Origin: Arthrobacter sp. PvP023
GTDB lineage: Bacteria > Actinomycetota > Actinomycetes > Actinomycetales > Micrococcaceae
Reading direction: 5' to 3'
DNA length: 64,000 nt
Assembly (NCBI RefSeq): GCF_017832975.1
Contig: NZ_JAFIBI010000001.1
Span: 4,092,001 to 4,156,000 of the forward strand
The first letter of the stretch is position 1; every line of letters begins with the position of its first letter. The notes beneath the pieces were generated by a model. It did not search any database, had not been told where the DNA came from, and saw only the letters and a list, made by a program, of their open reading frames with translations. Positions 1 through 8,229 of the stretch are shown in pieces. The translations under genes and the position numbers were made by a program.

Positions 1-287
1 ACGGAAATGGTCCAGATCTTTCCATCACCGAAGCGGCCGGTGCTGGCTCCGGCTTCGATGGCCGCCATCACGCCGTCCATGGCCTCCTCCGTCACCAGCA
101 CCTCCACCCGGACCTTCGGCAGGAGGTCCGAGCTGTATTCGGTTCCGCGGTAGACCTCCACATGGCCGCGCTGCTGCCCATAGCCGCTTGCCGGACTCAC
201 CGTCATGCCGTTGACCCCGAACCCCTCAAGGGCGGCTCTGACCGTCTCAATCTTTTCCGGCCGGACGATGGCCGTGATGAGTTTCAT
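1..287 (-). CDS. glnK: P-II nitrogen regulatory protein (partial, C-terminus off the left edge)
   Basis: The first 95 residues of a P-II signal protein are visible, starting MKLITAIVRP. The T-loop carries the tyrosine modified in this family at position 51 (GTEYSSDLLPK). The body continues through the conserved ASTGRFGDGKIW stretch. P-II trimers sense 2-oxoglutarate and ATP/ADP and, as GlnK, plug the AmtB-type channel. The start codon overlaps the stop of the upstream ammonium transporter gene as ATGA (284-287), so the two are translationally coupled, which favours GlnK over GlnB. The last residues lie beyond the window. Confidence 0.93.
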   Translation of the reverse strand, partial: MKLITAIVRPEKIETVRAALEGFGVNGMTVSPASGYGQQRGHVEVYRGTEYSSDLLPKVRVEVLVTEEAMDGVMAAIEAGASTGRFGDGKIWTIS

Positions 288-1708
288 GTCCGCACCCTGC
301 CCCGTTCATGCTGGCTCTGCTCGGTGCCGGCCGCGACAGTCTCCGCTCCAGGATCGGCCGCTTCTGCCGCAACGGACTTGCCGTGCTGTTCGCCGGGATG
401 AAAGGCCCCGCCCACCATGAGCAGCTCGTAGGCGGTTTCGGCATGCTCGGTGACGTCGATGCCGGAGCGTTCGTTGGCTTCGGACACCCGCATGCCCATC
501 GTCTTGTGGATGGCGTATCCGATCAGGGTGGTCATAATGGCGCTCCAGGCTGTGACGATCAGCGCCGTGAGGACCTGCGGCCAGAACTGCGTCAGGCCCC
601 CGCCGTAGAAGAGCCCGCCCTCGGTCTTGGCGGACGGCACGGCGAAGAATCCCAGCGAGAGGGTGCCCCACAGTCCGCCAACGAAGTGCACTGCCACCAC
701 GTCAAGGGAGTCGTCGAGGCCGATCCGGAACTTGAGGCCCACTGCGAGGGCGCAAACCGCACCGGCCACGGCCCCGATCAGGATGGCACCGACAGGATCG
801 ACGAAACCGCAGGCCGGAGTGACCGCAACCAGGCCCGCCACGGCCCCCGAGGCGGCACCGAGCGATGTAGCGTGACCGTCCCGGAGACGCTCGATGAGCA
901 GCCAGCCCAGCAGGGCCGCGCTGGTGGCCAGCAGGGTGTTGGTCCAGGCCAGCCCTGCAATGGCATCGGCGGCGAGCTCAGAGCCGGCATTGAAGCCGAA
1001 CCAGCCGAACCACAGAAGCCCTGCGCCGAGCATCACGAACGGCAGGTTGTGCGGGCGGATATTGGGGTCCTTCATGAAGCCCAGGCGTTTCCCGAGCACG
1101 ACGGCGAGCATCAACCCCGCGATGCCCGCGTTCATGTGCACTACGGTTCCGCCGGCGAAGTCGAGTGCGGAGATCTTGCTGCCCACGATGCCCGTGGCGC
1201 CGAAGAGTCCGCCACCCCACACCCAGTGCGCGATCGGGGCGTAGACGAGGGTCACCCACAAAGCGGCGAAAAGCAGCCACGGTCCGAACCTGACCCGCTC
1301 GGCCACGGCACCGCTGATCAGCGCGACAGTGATGATGGCGAACGTGGCCTGGAACCCGATGAAGACCATGTCCGGGAGCCCGGGCGCCTTGCCGCCGATG
1401 CTGCTGGTCAGTCCGCTCAGCCCGGGGTTGGCGAACGGATCCCCGACGAGCCCGGCCATGGTGTCGGGTCCGAAGGCCAGCCCGTAGCCCCACAGCGCCC
1501 AGACGACGGCAACAACACCCATGGCGCCGAAGCTCATCATCATGATGTTCAGGACGGATTTCATCCGCACGAGGCCCCCGTAGAAGAATGCCAGGCCGGG
1601 CGTCATCAGCAGGACCAGGGCGGAAGCCGCCAGCATCCAGGCCGTGGCGCCGGGATCGAGCGCCGTGGGATCCACTGCCATTCCCACATTGAGTAGAGAG
1701 ATGTTCAT
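284..1708 (-). CDS. amt: Ammonium transporter Amt
   Basis: A 474-residue, 11-helix ammonium channel of the Amt/MEP/Rh family. The two pore histidine regions are recognisable (VVHMNAGIAG and VVAVHFVGGLWG), as is the family end motif (GIDVTEHAETAYE). About 45 further hydrophilic residues follow that motif, a longer tail than in most relatives. An ATG at 1708 is chosen because AAGGAAGG lies 8 nt upstream; an in-frame codon at 1771 lacks such a site. It forms an operon with the P-II gene downstream. A GlnR-like box about 180 nt upstream suggests nitrogen control. Confidence 0.95.
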   Translation of the reverse strand: MNISLLNVGMAVDPTALDPGATAWMLAASALVLLMTPGLAFFYGGLVRMKSVLNIMMMSFGAMGVVAVVWALWGYGLAFGPDTMAGLVGDPFANPGLSGLTSSIGGKAPGLPDMVFIGFQATFAIITVALISGAVAERVRFGPWLLFAALWVTLVYAPIAHWVWGGGLFGATGIVGSKISALDFAGGTVVHMNAGIAGLMLAVVLGKRLGFMKDPNIRPHNLPFVMLGAGLLWFGWFGFNAGSELAADAIAGLAWTNTLLATSAALLGWLLIERLRDGHATSLGAASGAVAGLVAVTPACGFVDPVGAILIGAVAGAVCALAVGLKFRIGLDDSLDVVAVHFVGGLWGTLSLGFFAVPSAKTEGGLFYGGGLTQFWPQVLTALIVTAWSAIMTTLIGYAIHKTMGMRVSEANERSGIDVTEHAETAYELLMVGGAFHPGEQHGKSVAAEAADPGAETVAAGTEQSQHERGRVRT

Positions 1709-1885
1709 TTTGGGAGCCTTCCTTAAGAAGAAGTGGCGCTCCTGGGCGCCGACTAAGGCGAGACCATTCAAAACAATGAGACAAGCGGATCGTTCCCCGA
1801 ATCCGACGCTACAACGGCAGTGTTTCCGCCATGGCCGAGATGTTTTTCGGGGAGGTTAAACAGCGGCTCCGGGCATGAATCCTGC

Positions 1886-1923
1886 GTTTCCGGCAGGTTT
1901 CCGTTATGTGACGTACACTTCAC
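1886..1923 (-). promoter_or_regulatory. GlnR-type operator array upstream of amt
   Basis: Read on the minus strand, the region shows GTGAA-n6-GTCAC-n6-GAAAC-n6-GAAAC with exact 6-nt spacers. The inner pair GTCAC-ATAACG-GAAAC fits the actinobacterial GlnR box gTnAc-n6-GaAAc. It sits in the divergent region between the ammonium transporter and the APC permease. Binding is inferred from the match and the neighbour. Confidence 0.6.
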
Positions 1924-1929
1924 CACGGC

Positions 1930-1943
1930 GTGACCGCGATCAC
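1930..1943. promoter_or_regulatory. CRP/GlxR-like palindrome
   Basis: GTGA-CCGCGA-TCAC matches both half-sites of the CRP/GlxR consensus TGTGA-n6-TCACA in 9 of 10 positions. It lies between amt and the APC permease, next to the GlnR-like array. Confidence 0.45.
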
Positions 1944-2062
1944 AGGGGCCGTAAAGGTTTCGTTAAAGCCGGCATCCCCCGCGCTTTCCCGGGCCTACGC
2001 TCCAATCAGGAGCAGCGCCCCTGACCGCCGACGGCCGAAGGCGCGCTGCGTGAAAGGATACC

Positions 2063-4039
2063 GTGACCACGCTCACCAGGCCGCCGGCCGACCCCTCGGA
2101 CAGGTTCACCCGCAAGCCCCACCGCCTCCGGAGATGGCTGCTGGAGGGCATGCCCGAAGGATCCGGCAAACGCCAGGGGCCGCACGGCCAGCCTCAGGCG
2201 AACCACACGCCCCGGCCCTGGTGGAAAGTCATGTGCCTGACCGGCGTCGACTACTTCTCCACCCTCGGCTATCAGCCGGCCATCGCCGCCCTCGCCGCTG
2301 GAATGGTCTCCCCGCTGGCCACCGTGGTCCTGGTGGCAGTGACGCTCCTGGGCGCCCTCCCGGTGTACCGCAGGGTGGCCTCGGAAAGTCCGCGCGGCGA
2401 AGGCTCCATCGCCATGCTGGAACGGCTCCTGCCACGATGGAGCGGCAAGCTGTTCGTCCTGGCGCTGCTGGGTTTCGCCGCCACGGACTTCATGATCACC
2501 ATCACCCTCTCGGCCGCGGATGCCAGCGCCCACGCCATCGAAAACCCGTTCGCCCCGGACTTCCTGCACGGTCAGGAAGTGGCCATCACGCTGGCATTGA
2601 TTGCCGGGCTGGGCATCGTGTTCCTCCGCGGTTTCAAGGAAGCCATCAACGTGGCCGTCGTCCTGGTGGCAGTATTCCTGCTGCTCAATGCGGTCGTGGT
2701 GCTGGTGGGCATCGCCCATGTGTTCAGCGAAGCCCACGTGGTCACCGACTGGTGGGCTGCCCTCAACCAGCAGCACGGCAACCCGCTGGTGATGGTCGGC
2801 ATCGCCCTGCTGGTCTTCCCCAAACTCGCACTGGGCCTGTCCGGCTTCGAAACAGGTGTTGCCGTCATGCCCCAGATCCAGGGCAGCCCGGACGACACTG
2901 AAGCAAGGCCCGAGGGCCGTATCCGTGGCGCGCACAAGCTCCTGACCACTGCCGCAGTGATCATGAGCGCGTTCCTCATCGCGTCCAGCTTCATCACCAC
3001 GTTCCTGATCCCGGCAGCCGAGTTCCAGCCGGGAGGCAAGGCCAACGGCCGCGCCCTTGCTTTCCTGGCCCACCAGTACCTGGGCGACGGTTTCGGAACC
3101 GTGTACGACCTCAGCACCATTGCCATCCTCTGGTTCGCCGGGGCGTCCGCGATGGCGGGGCTCCTCAACCTGGTGCCGCGCTACCTTCCGCGCTTCGGCA
3201 TGGCGCCGGCCTGGACCCGGGCCGTGCGGCCGCTGGTACTGGTGTTCACCGCCGTCGCCTTCCTCATCACGGTGGTGTTCGAGGCCGACGTCGAAGCACA
3301 GGGCGGCGCGTACGCCACCGGCGTGCTGGTGCTGATGACTTCCGCGTCCATCGCCGTCACATTGTCCGCCCGGCGCCGGCACCAACGCGGCCAGACGGTC
3401 GCCTTCGGCGCGATCGCCGTAGTCTTCCTCTATACGACAGTGGCGAACGTGGTGGAGCGCCCCGACGGCCTGAAGATCGCGGCGATGTTCATCCTCGGCA
3501 TTGTGGTGGTCAGCTTCGCTTCCCGCGTCCGGCGGTCGTTCGAACTTCGCGCCACCCACATCCGGCTGGACGAACGGGCCCTGGAGTTCATGGCGGCCAG
3601 CGAAGAGGGGCCCATCCGGCTCATTGCGCACGAACCCAAACACCTCAGCGCAGCAAGGTACCGGGCCAAGCTGGAGCATGCCCAGCTGGCCAACCACCTG
3701 CCCGTGGACAGCGATGCCATCTTCATCGAGATCCTGGTGGACGACAGTTCAGACTTCGAACAAGAGCTCGTGGTCACCGGTAAGGTCCGGCACGGCTTCC
3801 GCATCCTTGAGATCCACAGCAACAACGTGCCCAACACGCTGGCGGCCGTTCTGCTCCACCTTCGTGACGTCACGGGCCTGATGCCGCACATCTACTTCCG
3901 CTGGACCGAGGGCAATCCCCTGACCAACCTGACCCGGTTCCTCTTGTTCGGCGAAGGTGAGATCGCCCCTGTGACCCGCGAAGTGCTGCGCGAGGCCGAG
4001 CCGGACGTCACGCGCCGACCCTGGGTCCACGTGGGCTAG
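2063..4039 (+). CDS. APC superfamily amino acid permease with C-terminal soluble domain
   Basis: A 658-residue membrane protein. Residues about 55-490 hold around 12 hydrophobic helices of the amino acid-polyamine-organocation type. A hydrophilic region of about 150 residues follows and is probably cytoplasmic. The start is GTG, with GAAAGGA just upstream. It is divergent from amt, so the GlnR-like and CRP-like sites between them could serve either gene. The substrate cannot be read from the sequence. Confidence 0.8.
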   Translation: MTTLTRPPADPSDRFTRKPHRLRRWLLEGMPEGSGKRQGPHGQPQANHTPRPWWKVMCLTGVDYFSTLGYQPAIAALAAGMVSPLATVVLVAVTLLGALPVYRRVASESPRGEGSIAMLERLLPRWSGKLFVLALLGFAATDFMITITLSAADASAHAIENPFAPDFLHGQEVAITLALIAGLGIVFLRGFKEAINVAVVLVAVFLLLNAVVVLVGIAHVFSEAHVVTDWWAALNQQHGNPLVMVGIALLVFPKLALGLSGFETGVAVMPQIQGSPDDTEARPEGRIRGAHKLLTTAAVIMSAFLIASSFITTFLIPAAEFQPGGKANGRALAFLAHQYLGDGFGTVYDLSTIAILWFAGASAMAGLLNLVPRYLPRFGMAPAWTRAVRPLVLVFTAVAFLITVVFEADVEAQGGAYATGVLVLMTSASIAVTLSARRRHQRGQTVAFGAIAVVFLYTTVANVVERPDGLKIAAMFILGIVVVSFASRVRRSFELRATHIRLDERALEFMAASEEGPIRLIAHEPKHLSAARYRAKLEHAQLANHLPVDSDAIFIEILVDDSSDFEQELVVTGKVRHGFRILEIHSNNVPNTLAAVLLHLRDVTGLMPHIYFRWTEGNPLTNLTRFLLFGEGEIAPVTREVLREAEPDVTRRPWVHVG

Positions 4040-4061
4040 CTGACGGAACAGCCCTGGCGGA

Positions 4062-4637
4062 TCAGCGGCTGGCTGCAGGGACCAGCACCCAGAGGACCTC
4101 GACGGCGTCGTCCGTAGGGTTGACCCAGGTGTGGGGCTCCCGGCCGGGGAACGTCACGGTGTCGCCGGTACTGAGCTCGTATTCCTCGTTGGTCAGGATC
4201 AGCCGGATACGGCCCCTGATCACATGCAGGACGTCGACATCGCAGTCCACTGCGTAGAGCTCGGATTCACCGCGGCCGCGCGGTTCGATCACGGCCTGGA
4301 TGATCTGGACGCGCCGTTCGGAGCGGGCGGTGAGGAGGCGCTCGATGATGCCCTCGCCGCCCAGCGAAATCCGGGGGCCCTCGTCCTTCTTCGTCAGGTG
4401 CGTTTCCGGGGCCGCGAAAAGGTCGCCGATGGAGATCGAGAGCACCTGGCAGAGGGTCACGAGGGAAGCCACCGACGGCGAGGTCAGGTCGCGTTCCACC
4501 CGGCTGAGGAATCCTTTGGTGAGGCCCGTGGCGTCTGCTACCTGCTCGATCGTGAGCCGCTGGGACTGGCGGGCAGCGCGGATGCGCGAACCGATGGCAA
4601 CTGGAATGTTGCTCGGTTCAACTGGTAGAGCCTTCAT
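4062..4637 (-). CDS. XRE-family HTH regulator with C-terminal cupin
   Basis: 191 residues. An XRE helix-turn-helix covers about residues 15-74 (EQVADATGLTKGFLSRVE). A small beta-barrel cupin covers about 110-187 (YELSTGDTVTFPGREPHTW). Such proteins are usually ligand-sensing repressors of a neighbouring transporter or catabolic gene. It is divergent from the sodium:solute symporter, with repeated TTGCC/GGCAA half-sites between them, so the symporter gene is its likely target. The ligand is unknown. Confidence 0.88.
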   Translation of the reverse strand: MKALPVEPSNIPVAIGSRIRAARQSQRLTIEQVADATGLTKGFLSRVERDLTSPSVASLVTLCQVLSISIGDLFAAPETHLTKKDEGPRISLGGEGIIERLLTARSERRVQIIQAVIEPRGRGESELYAVDCDVDVLHVIRGRIRLILTNEEYELSTGDTVTFPGREPHTWVNPTDDAVEVLWVLVPAASR

Positions 4638-4744
4638 TTACGAACCTTTCGCAGCCGGCCGCACGGCCCCATCGCTGGAGCCATACTAGCGGGATACCTA
4701 CCTTGTGACGCCGGAACGGGACATGGTGTCAATCCGCCTTGACT

Positions 4745-4797
4745 GTTGCGCGGATCACAACATACCCTTTGGGCAACAAGAGTTGCCTCCTAGGCAA
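4745..4797. promoter_or_regulatory. Cluster of inverted repeats, probable operator
   Basis: Three overlapping palindromes lie between the regulator and the symporter: GTTG-n9-CAAC (4745-4761), GGCAAC-aaga-GTTGCC (4772-4787) and TTGCCT-cct-AGGCAA (4783-4797). A TTGACT hexamer that could be a -35 box is at 4739-4744. The probable binder is the adjacent XRE-cupin protein. Confidence 0.5.
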
Positions 4798-4933
4798 TAA
4801 TCACGAACCCCGGCATCACCAACAGGGATTACCCCCTGCATCCCCGTCTCTCCAGCAGGCGCATCCGGCCCGGCCAAGGCGCCGCCCGCGGATTCCTGCC
4901 CTGCTGCCACTACGCTCCAAGGAGCCCATCAAC

Positions 4934-6457
4934 ATGGACGCAAACTTCGTCAACATCGCCATAGTGGTGGTGTACCTGATCGCCATGCTGGCCTTCGGCT
5001 GGTGGGGCAAGTCCCGCACCAAGAACAACAGCGACTTCCTGGTGGCCGGCCGCAGGCTTGGCCCCTTCCTCTATACCGGGACCATGGCGGCCGTCGTCCT
5101 CGGCGGCGCCTCAACCGTGGGCGGTGTGGGCCTCGGCTACAAGTTCGGCATCTCCGGCATGTGGCTAGTGGTGGCCATCGGCGCCGGCGTGCTCCTGCTA
5201 AGCCTGCTCTTCGCAGGCACCATCCAGAAGCTGAAGATCTACACGGTGTCCCAGATGCTGACGCTCCGGTACGGCAGCCGGGCCACGCAGACATCCGGCA
5301 TCGTCATGCTGGCCTACACGCTCATGTTGTGCGCCACCTCCACCGGCGCCTACGCCACCATTTTCGTGGTGCTGTTCGGCTGGGACCGCGCCCTGGCCAT
5401 CGCCATCGGCGGCGCCATCGTCCTGGTGTACTCCACCATCGGCGGCATGTGGTCCATTACCCTTGCGGACCAGGTCCAGTTCGTCATCAAGACGGTGGGG
5501 ATCTTCCTCCTGATGCTCCCCTTCACGCTTAACGCAGCGGGCGGCCTGGACGGCATCCGCAGCCGCGTCGAGGACAGCTTCTTCCAGATCGACGGCATCG
5601 GGATCCAGACCATCATCACCTACTTCGTGGTCTACACCCTCGGCCTCCTGATCGGCCAGGACATCTGGCAGCGCGTCTTCACCGCCAAGACGCCCACCGT
5701 GGCACGCTGGGGCGGCGCAACAGCCGGCATCTACTGCATCCTCTACGGTGCGGCCGGCGCCCTGATCGGCCTGGGCGCGCGGGTGGCCCTCCCGGAGATC
5801 GACGTGGCAAACCTTGGCAAGGATGTCGTCTACGCCGAGGTGGCCCAGAACCTGCTGCCCGTCGGCATCGGCGGCCTGGTGCTCGCAGCAGCCGTAGCGG
5901 CCATGATGTCCACCGCCTCCGGCGCCCTGATCGCGGCGGCAACCGTGGCCCGCGCCGACGTCCTCCCATTCGTAGCCAGCTGGTTCGGCAAGGACATCAA
6001 CACCGATGACACCGACAACCCCGAGCACGACGTCAAGGCGAACCGCATGTGGGTCCTTGGCCTGGGCATCGTGGCCATCCTCATCGCCATCATCACCAAG
6101 GACGTCGTGGCGGCCCTGACCATCGCCTACGACATCCTGGTGGGCGGACTCCTGGTCGCGATCCTTGGCGGACTCGTCTGGAAACGAGGCACCGGCGTGG
6201 CGGCGGCGACATCCATGGCGGTGGGCACGGTGGTCACGCTCGGCACCATGATCTACCTGGAGATCAATGCCGCGGCACCGCTGGACGGCATCTACGCCAA
6301 TGAGCCGATCTATTACGGCCTGCTGGCGTCAGGCATCGTCTACGTGGTGGTGTCCCTGGCAACCAAGCCGACCGACCCCAGGGTCATGCGGAACTGGCAG
6401 GAGCGCGTGGCAGGCAACGTCGGCGAAGAAGAGCCGGCTCCGGCCCTGGTCAACTAA
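4934..6457 (+). CDS. Sodium:solute symporter (SSS family)
   Basis: 507 residues with about 13 hydrophobic helices. The N-terminus (FLVAGRRLGPFLYTGTMAAV) is typical of the SSS family (TC 2.A.21), which couples sodium import to uptake of sugars, amino acids, carboxylates or similar compounds. The ATG at 4934 is chosen because AAGGAG lies 9 nt upstream; the open frame extends about 65 codons further 5' but that stretch is not protein-like. It is divergent from the XRE-cupin regulator and closed by a strong hairpin at 6489. No catabolic enzyme gene adjoins it, so the substrate is open. Confidence 0.87.
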   Translation: MDANFVNIAIVVVYLIAMLAFGWWGKSRTKNNSDFLVAGRRLGPFLYTGTMAAVVLGGASTVGGVGLGYKFGISGMWLVVAIGAGVLLLSLLFAGTIQKLKIYTVSQMLTLRYGSRATQTSGIVMLAYTLMLCATSTGAYATIFVVLFGWDRALAIAIGGAIVLVYSTIGGMWSITLADQVQFVIKTVGIFLLMLPFTLNAAGGLDGIRSRVEDSFFQIDGIGIQTIITYFVVYTLGLLIGQDIWQRVFTAKTPTVARWGGATAGIYCILYGAAGALIGLGARVALPEIDVANLGKDVVYAEVAQNLLPVGIGGLVLAAAVAAMMSTASGALIAAATVARADVLPFVASWFGKDINTDDTDNPEHDVKANRMWVLGLGIVAILIAIITKDVVAALTIAYDILVGGLLVAILGGLVWKRGTGVAAATSMAVGTVVTLGTMIYLEINAAAPLDGIYANEPIYYGLLASGIVYVVVSLATKPTDPRVMRNWQERVAGNVGEEEPAPALVN

Positions 6458-6488
6458 CACCGGTCAACTAATAACTGCCAAACAATGC

Positions 6489-6537
6489 ACGACGCCGGCG
6501 CTTCCCGTTCGCGGGGAGGCACCGGCGTCGTTCGTTT
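6489..6537 (+). terminator. Rho-independent terminator of the symporter gene
   Basis: ACGACGCCGG (6489-6498) pairs with CCGGCGTCGT (6522-6531), and an inner CTTCCC/GGGGAG pairing extends the stem. It is followed by TTCGTTT. Confidence 0.75.
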
Positions 6538-6569
6538 AAAGGGGCCGTTCGTTTAAAGGATGGCAGCGC

Positions 6570-6806
6570 TCACTCGTTTTCCTCAGGCTCAAGGAATTCT
6601 TCCCCGCCCAGGGGCACCACGGGTTTTTCATCGCCGAGGAAATCCTCCTCGCCCAGCGGAACAAGACGGCCGGCCTCTTCGAGCAGCTCCTCTTCCTCCG
6701 TCTCTGCTGCGTCGTCAATGGGAGCGTCATCGGCAAAATCGTAGGCGGGATCGGATTCGAGGGTGTCCCGTTCAGGCTGGGTGGGGTGTGATCCGTTCGT
6801 GTCCAT
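6570..6806 (-). CDS. Small acidic repeat protein, function unknown
   Basis: 78 residues, with roughly a third Asp or Glu and no predicted helix span or signal peptide. The C-terminal half contains two near copies of one motif, VPLGEEDFLGDE and VPLGGEEFLEPE. The ATG at 6806 has a good GGAGG 8 nt upstream. I do not recognise a characterised family. The strong ribosome site and ordered repeat argue for a real gene. It is divergent from the VIT transporter gene. Confidence 0.6.
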   Translation of the reverse strand: MDTNGSHPTQPERDTLESDPAYDFADDAPIDDAAETEEEELLEEAGRLVPLGEEDFLGDEKPVVPLGGEEFLEPEENE

Positions 6807-7025
6807 GGTGCTAACCTCCGTGTCTGGTTATGCGGCCAGGGGTGGGGCTGCGGAAGCGCCTGCCCTGGCAATCATCACAGCACCGGCATGCGGCCCGGTC
6901 AATAGCCGGCCAAAACACCTTCGCCGAAGCCATCCGTTCGAGGCCGCATTTGAGGGCTGCCTAAACTTCCGGGTGAGGAATACCGGCCGAAAATCCGCGT
7001 AAATCCGGGGTACGCTGGATCTGCA

Positions 7026-7048
7026 ATGGGGCCGAAACCATGCCCCAT
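7026..7048. promoter_or_regulatory. Inverted repeat in the leader of the VIT gene
   Basis: ATGGGGC (7026-7032) and GCCCCAT (7042-7048) with a 9-nt loop lie just before the ribosome site at 7056. It could be an operator or an mRNA hairpin that limits translation initiation. Confidence 0.35.
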
Positions 7049-7065
7049 CTAGCCCAGGAGTGTTC

Positions 7066-8229
7066 GTGTCTCAGCACGCTAAATCTGACCATCATCATGC
7101 CCTTCCCGCCCACCGTACGGCAGCAGGCGCACCCGAAACACCCGCAGGCAGCGCAAGCCCGACCGACATTAAGCGGTGGCGCCAATACCTCGCCGATGAA
7201 CGGGCCGAGGCCCGCGTTTACCGCGAACTGGCCCAGAACCGCAGCGGCGAGGAGCGGGACATCCTCCTGGCCCTGGCCGAGGCCGAGGGCCGCCATGAAG
7301 CCCACTGGCTCCAGCTCCTCGGGGATCACGCAGGGAAGCCACGTCAAGCGTCCCTCCGCAGCCAGCTGCTGGGATTCCTGGCCCGCCATTTCGGTTCCGT
7401 GTTCGTCCTGGCCCTGGCACAGCGCGCCGAGGGCCGCTCCCCCTACGGTTCAGACCCCTCAGCCACACCCGCCATGGTGGCCGACGAACAGATCCACGAG
7501 GAAGTAGTCCGCGGACTGGCCACCCGTGGCCGGAACCGGCTGGCGGGCTCCTTCAGGGCCGCCGTTTTCGGCGCGAATGACGGCCTGGTCAGCAACCTCT
7601 CCCTGGTCATGGGAATGGCCGCGTCCGGAGTCGGCAGCCAGGTGGTGCTCCTGAGCGGCGTGGCCGGTCTCCTTGCCGGAGCACTGTCGATGGGCGCCGG
7701 CGAGTTCATCTCAGTCCGTTCCCAGCGGGAGCTGCTTGCCGCAACCCGTCCCACCCAGATCACCCTGTCCGCGGCCCCGCGGCTGGACCTCGAACACAAT
7801 GAGCTGCTGCTGGTGTACCTGGCCCGCGGCATGTCCCGGGAAGCCGCCGAACACCGCGTGGCGGAACGGACGGGCCTGCTGGATTGCGACTGCGACCCCA
7901 GCCTGTCGCTCCAACCTGAACTCCCCGACGCCGAGGACCAGCACGAAGCCGTTGGCACCGCGTGGAGTGCGGCGGCATCGAGCTTCTGCTTCTTCGCCTC
8001 AGGCGCCATCATTCCGATCATCCCCTTCGTCCTTGGCATGACGGGCGTGGCAGCGCTTGCCGTTTCCGCCGTTCTGGTGGGGATGGCCCTCCTGCTGACT
8101 GGCGGCGTCGTCGGCCTGCTGTCCGGGACCTCCCCGACCAGCCGCGGTTTCCGGCAGCTGGCCATCGGCATGGGCGCGGCCGCCGTCACCTACCTCCTCG
8201 GAATGGCGTTCGGCGCGGTGGTGGCCTAG
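7066..8229 (+). CDS. VIT1/CCC1-family metal transporter with N-terminal ferritin-like domain
   Basis: 387 residues. Residues about 35-130 look like a rubrerythrin/ferritin-like helical domain (RWRQYLADERAEARVYREL, then EGRHEAHW). The rest is a VIT1/CCC1 membrane domain (FGANDGLVSNLSLVMG), a family that moves iron or manganese. The GTG at 7066 is preferred because AGGAG ends 5 nt before it; the in-frame GTG at 7060 overlaps that ribosome site. Its TAG shares a base with the GTG of the protease gene that follows, so the two are coupled. Confidence 0.85.
   Translation: MSQHAKSDHHHALPAHRTAAGAPETPAGSASPTDIKRWRQYLADERAEARVYRELAQNRSGEERDILLALAEAEGRHEAHWLQLLGDHAGKPRQASLRSQLLGFLARHFGSVFVLALAQRAEGRSPYGSDPSATPAMVADEQIHEEVVRGLATRGRNRLAGSFRAAVFGANDGLVSNLSLVMGMAASGVGSQVVLLSGVAGLLAGALSMGAGEFISVRSQRELLAATRPTQITLSAAPRLDLEHNELLLVYLARGMSREAAEHRVAERTGLLDCDCDPSLSLQPELPDAEDQHEAVGTAWSAAASSFCFFASGAIIPIIPFVLGMTGVAALAVSAVLVGMALLLTGGVVGLLSGTSPTSRGFRQLAIGMGAAAVTYLLGMAFGAVVA

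Noticed and set aside
308..1696. Long open frame opposite the ammonium transporter
   Set aside because: Its composition (many Arg, Gly, Gln, His) and full overlap with a clear amt gene mark it as an antisense shadow of high-GC DNA.
2006..3697. 563-codon open frame opposite the APC permease
   Set aside because: Polar, low-complexity product with no domain; the permease on the other strand is clearly real.
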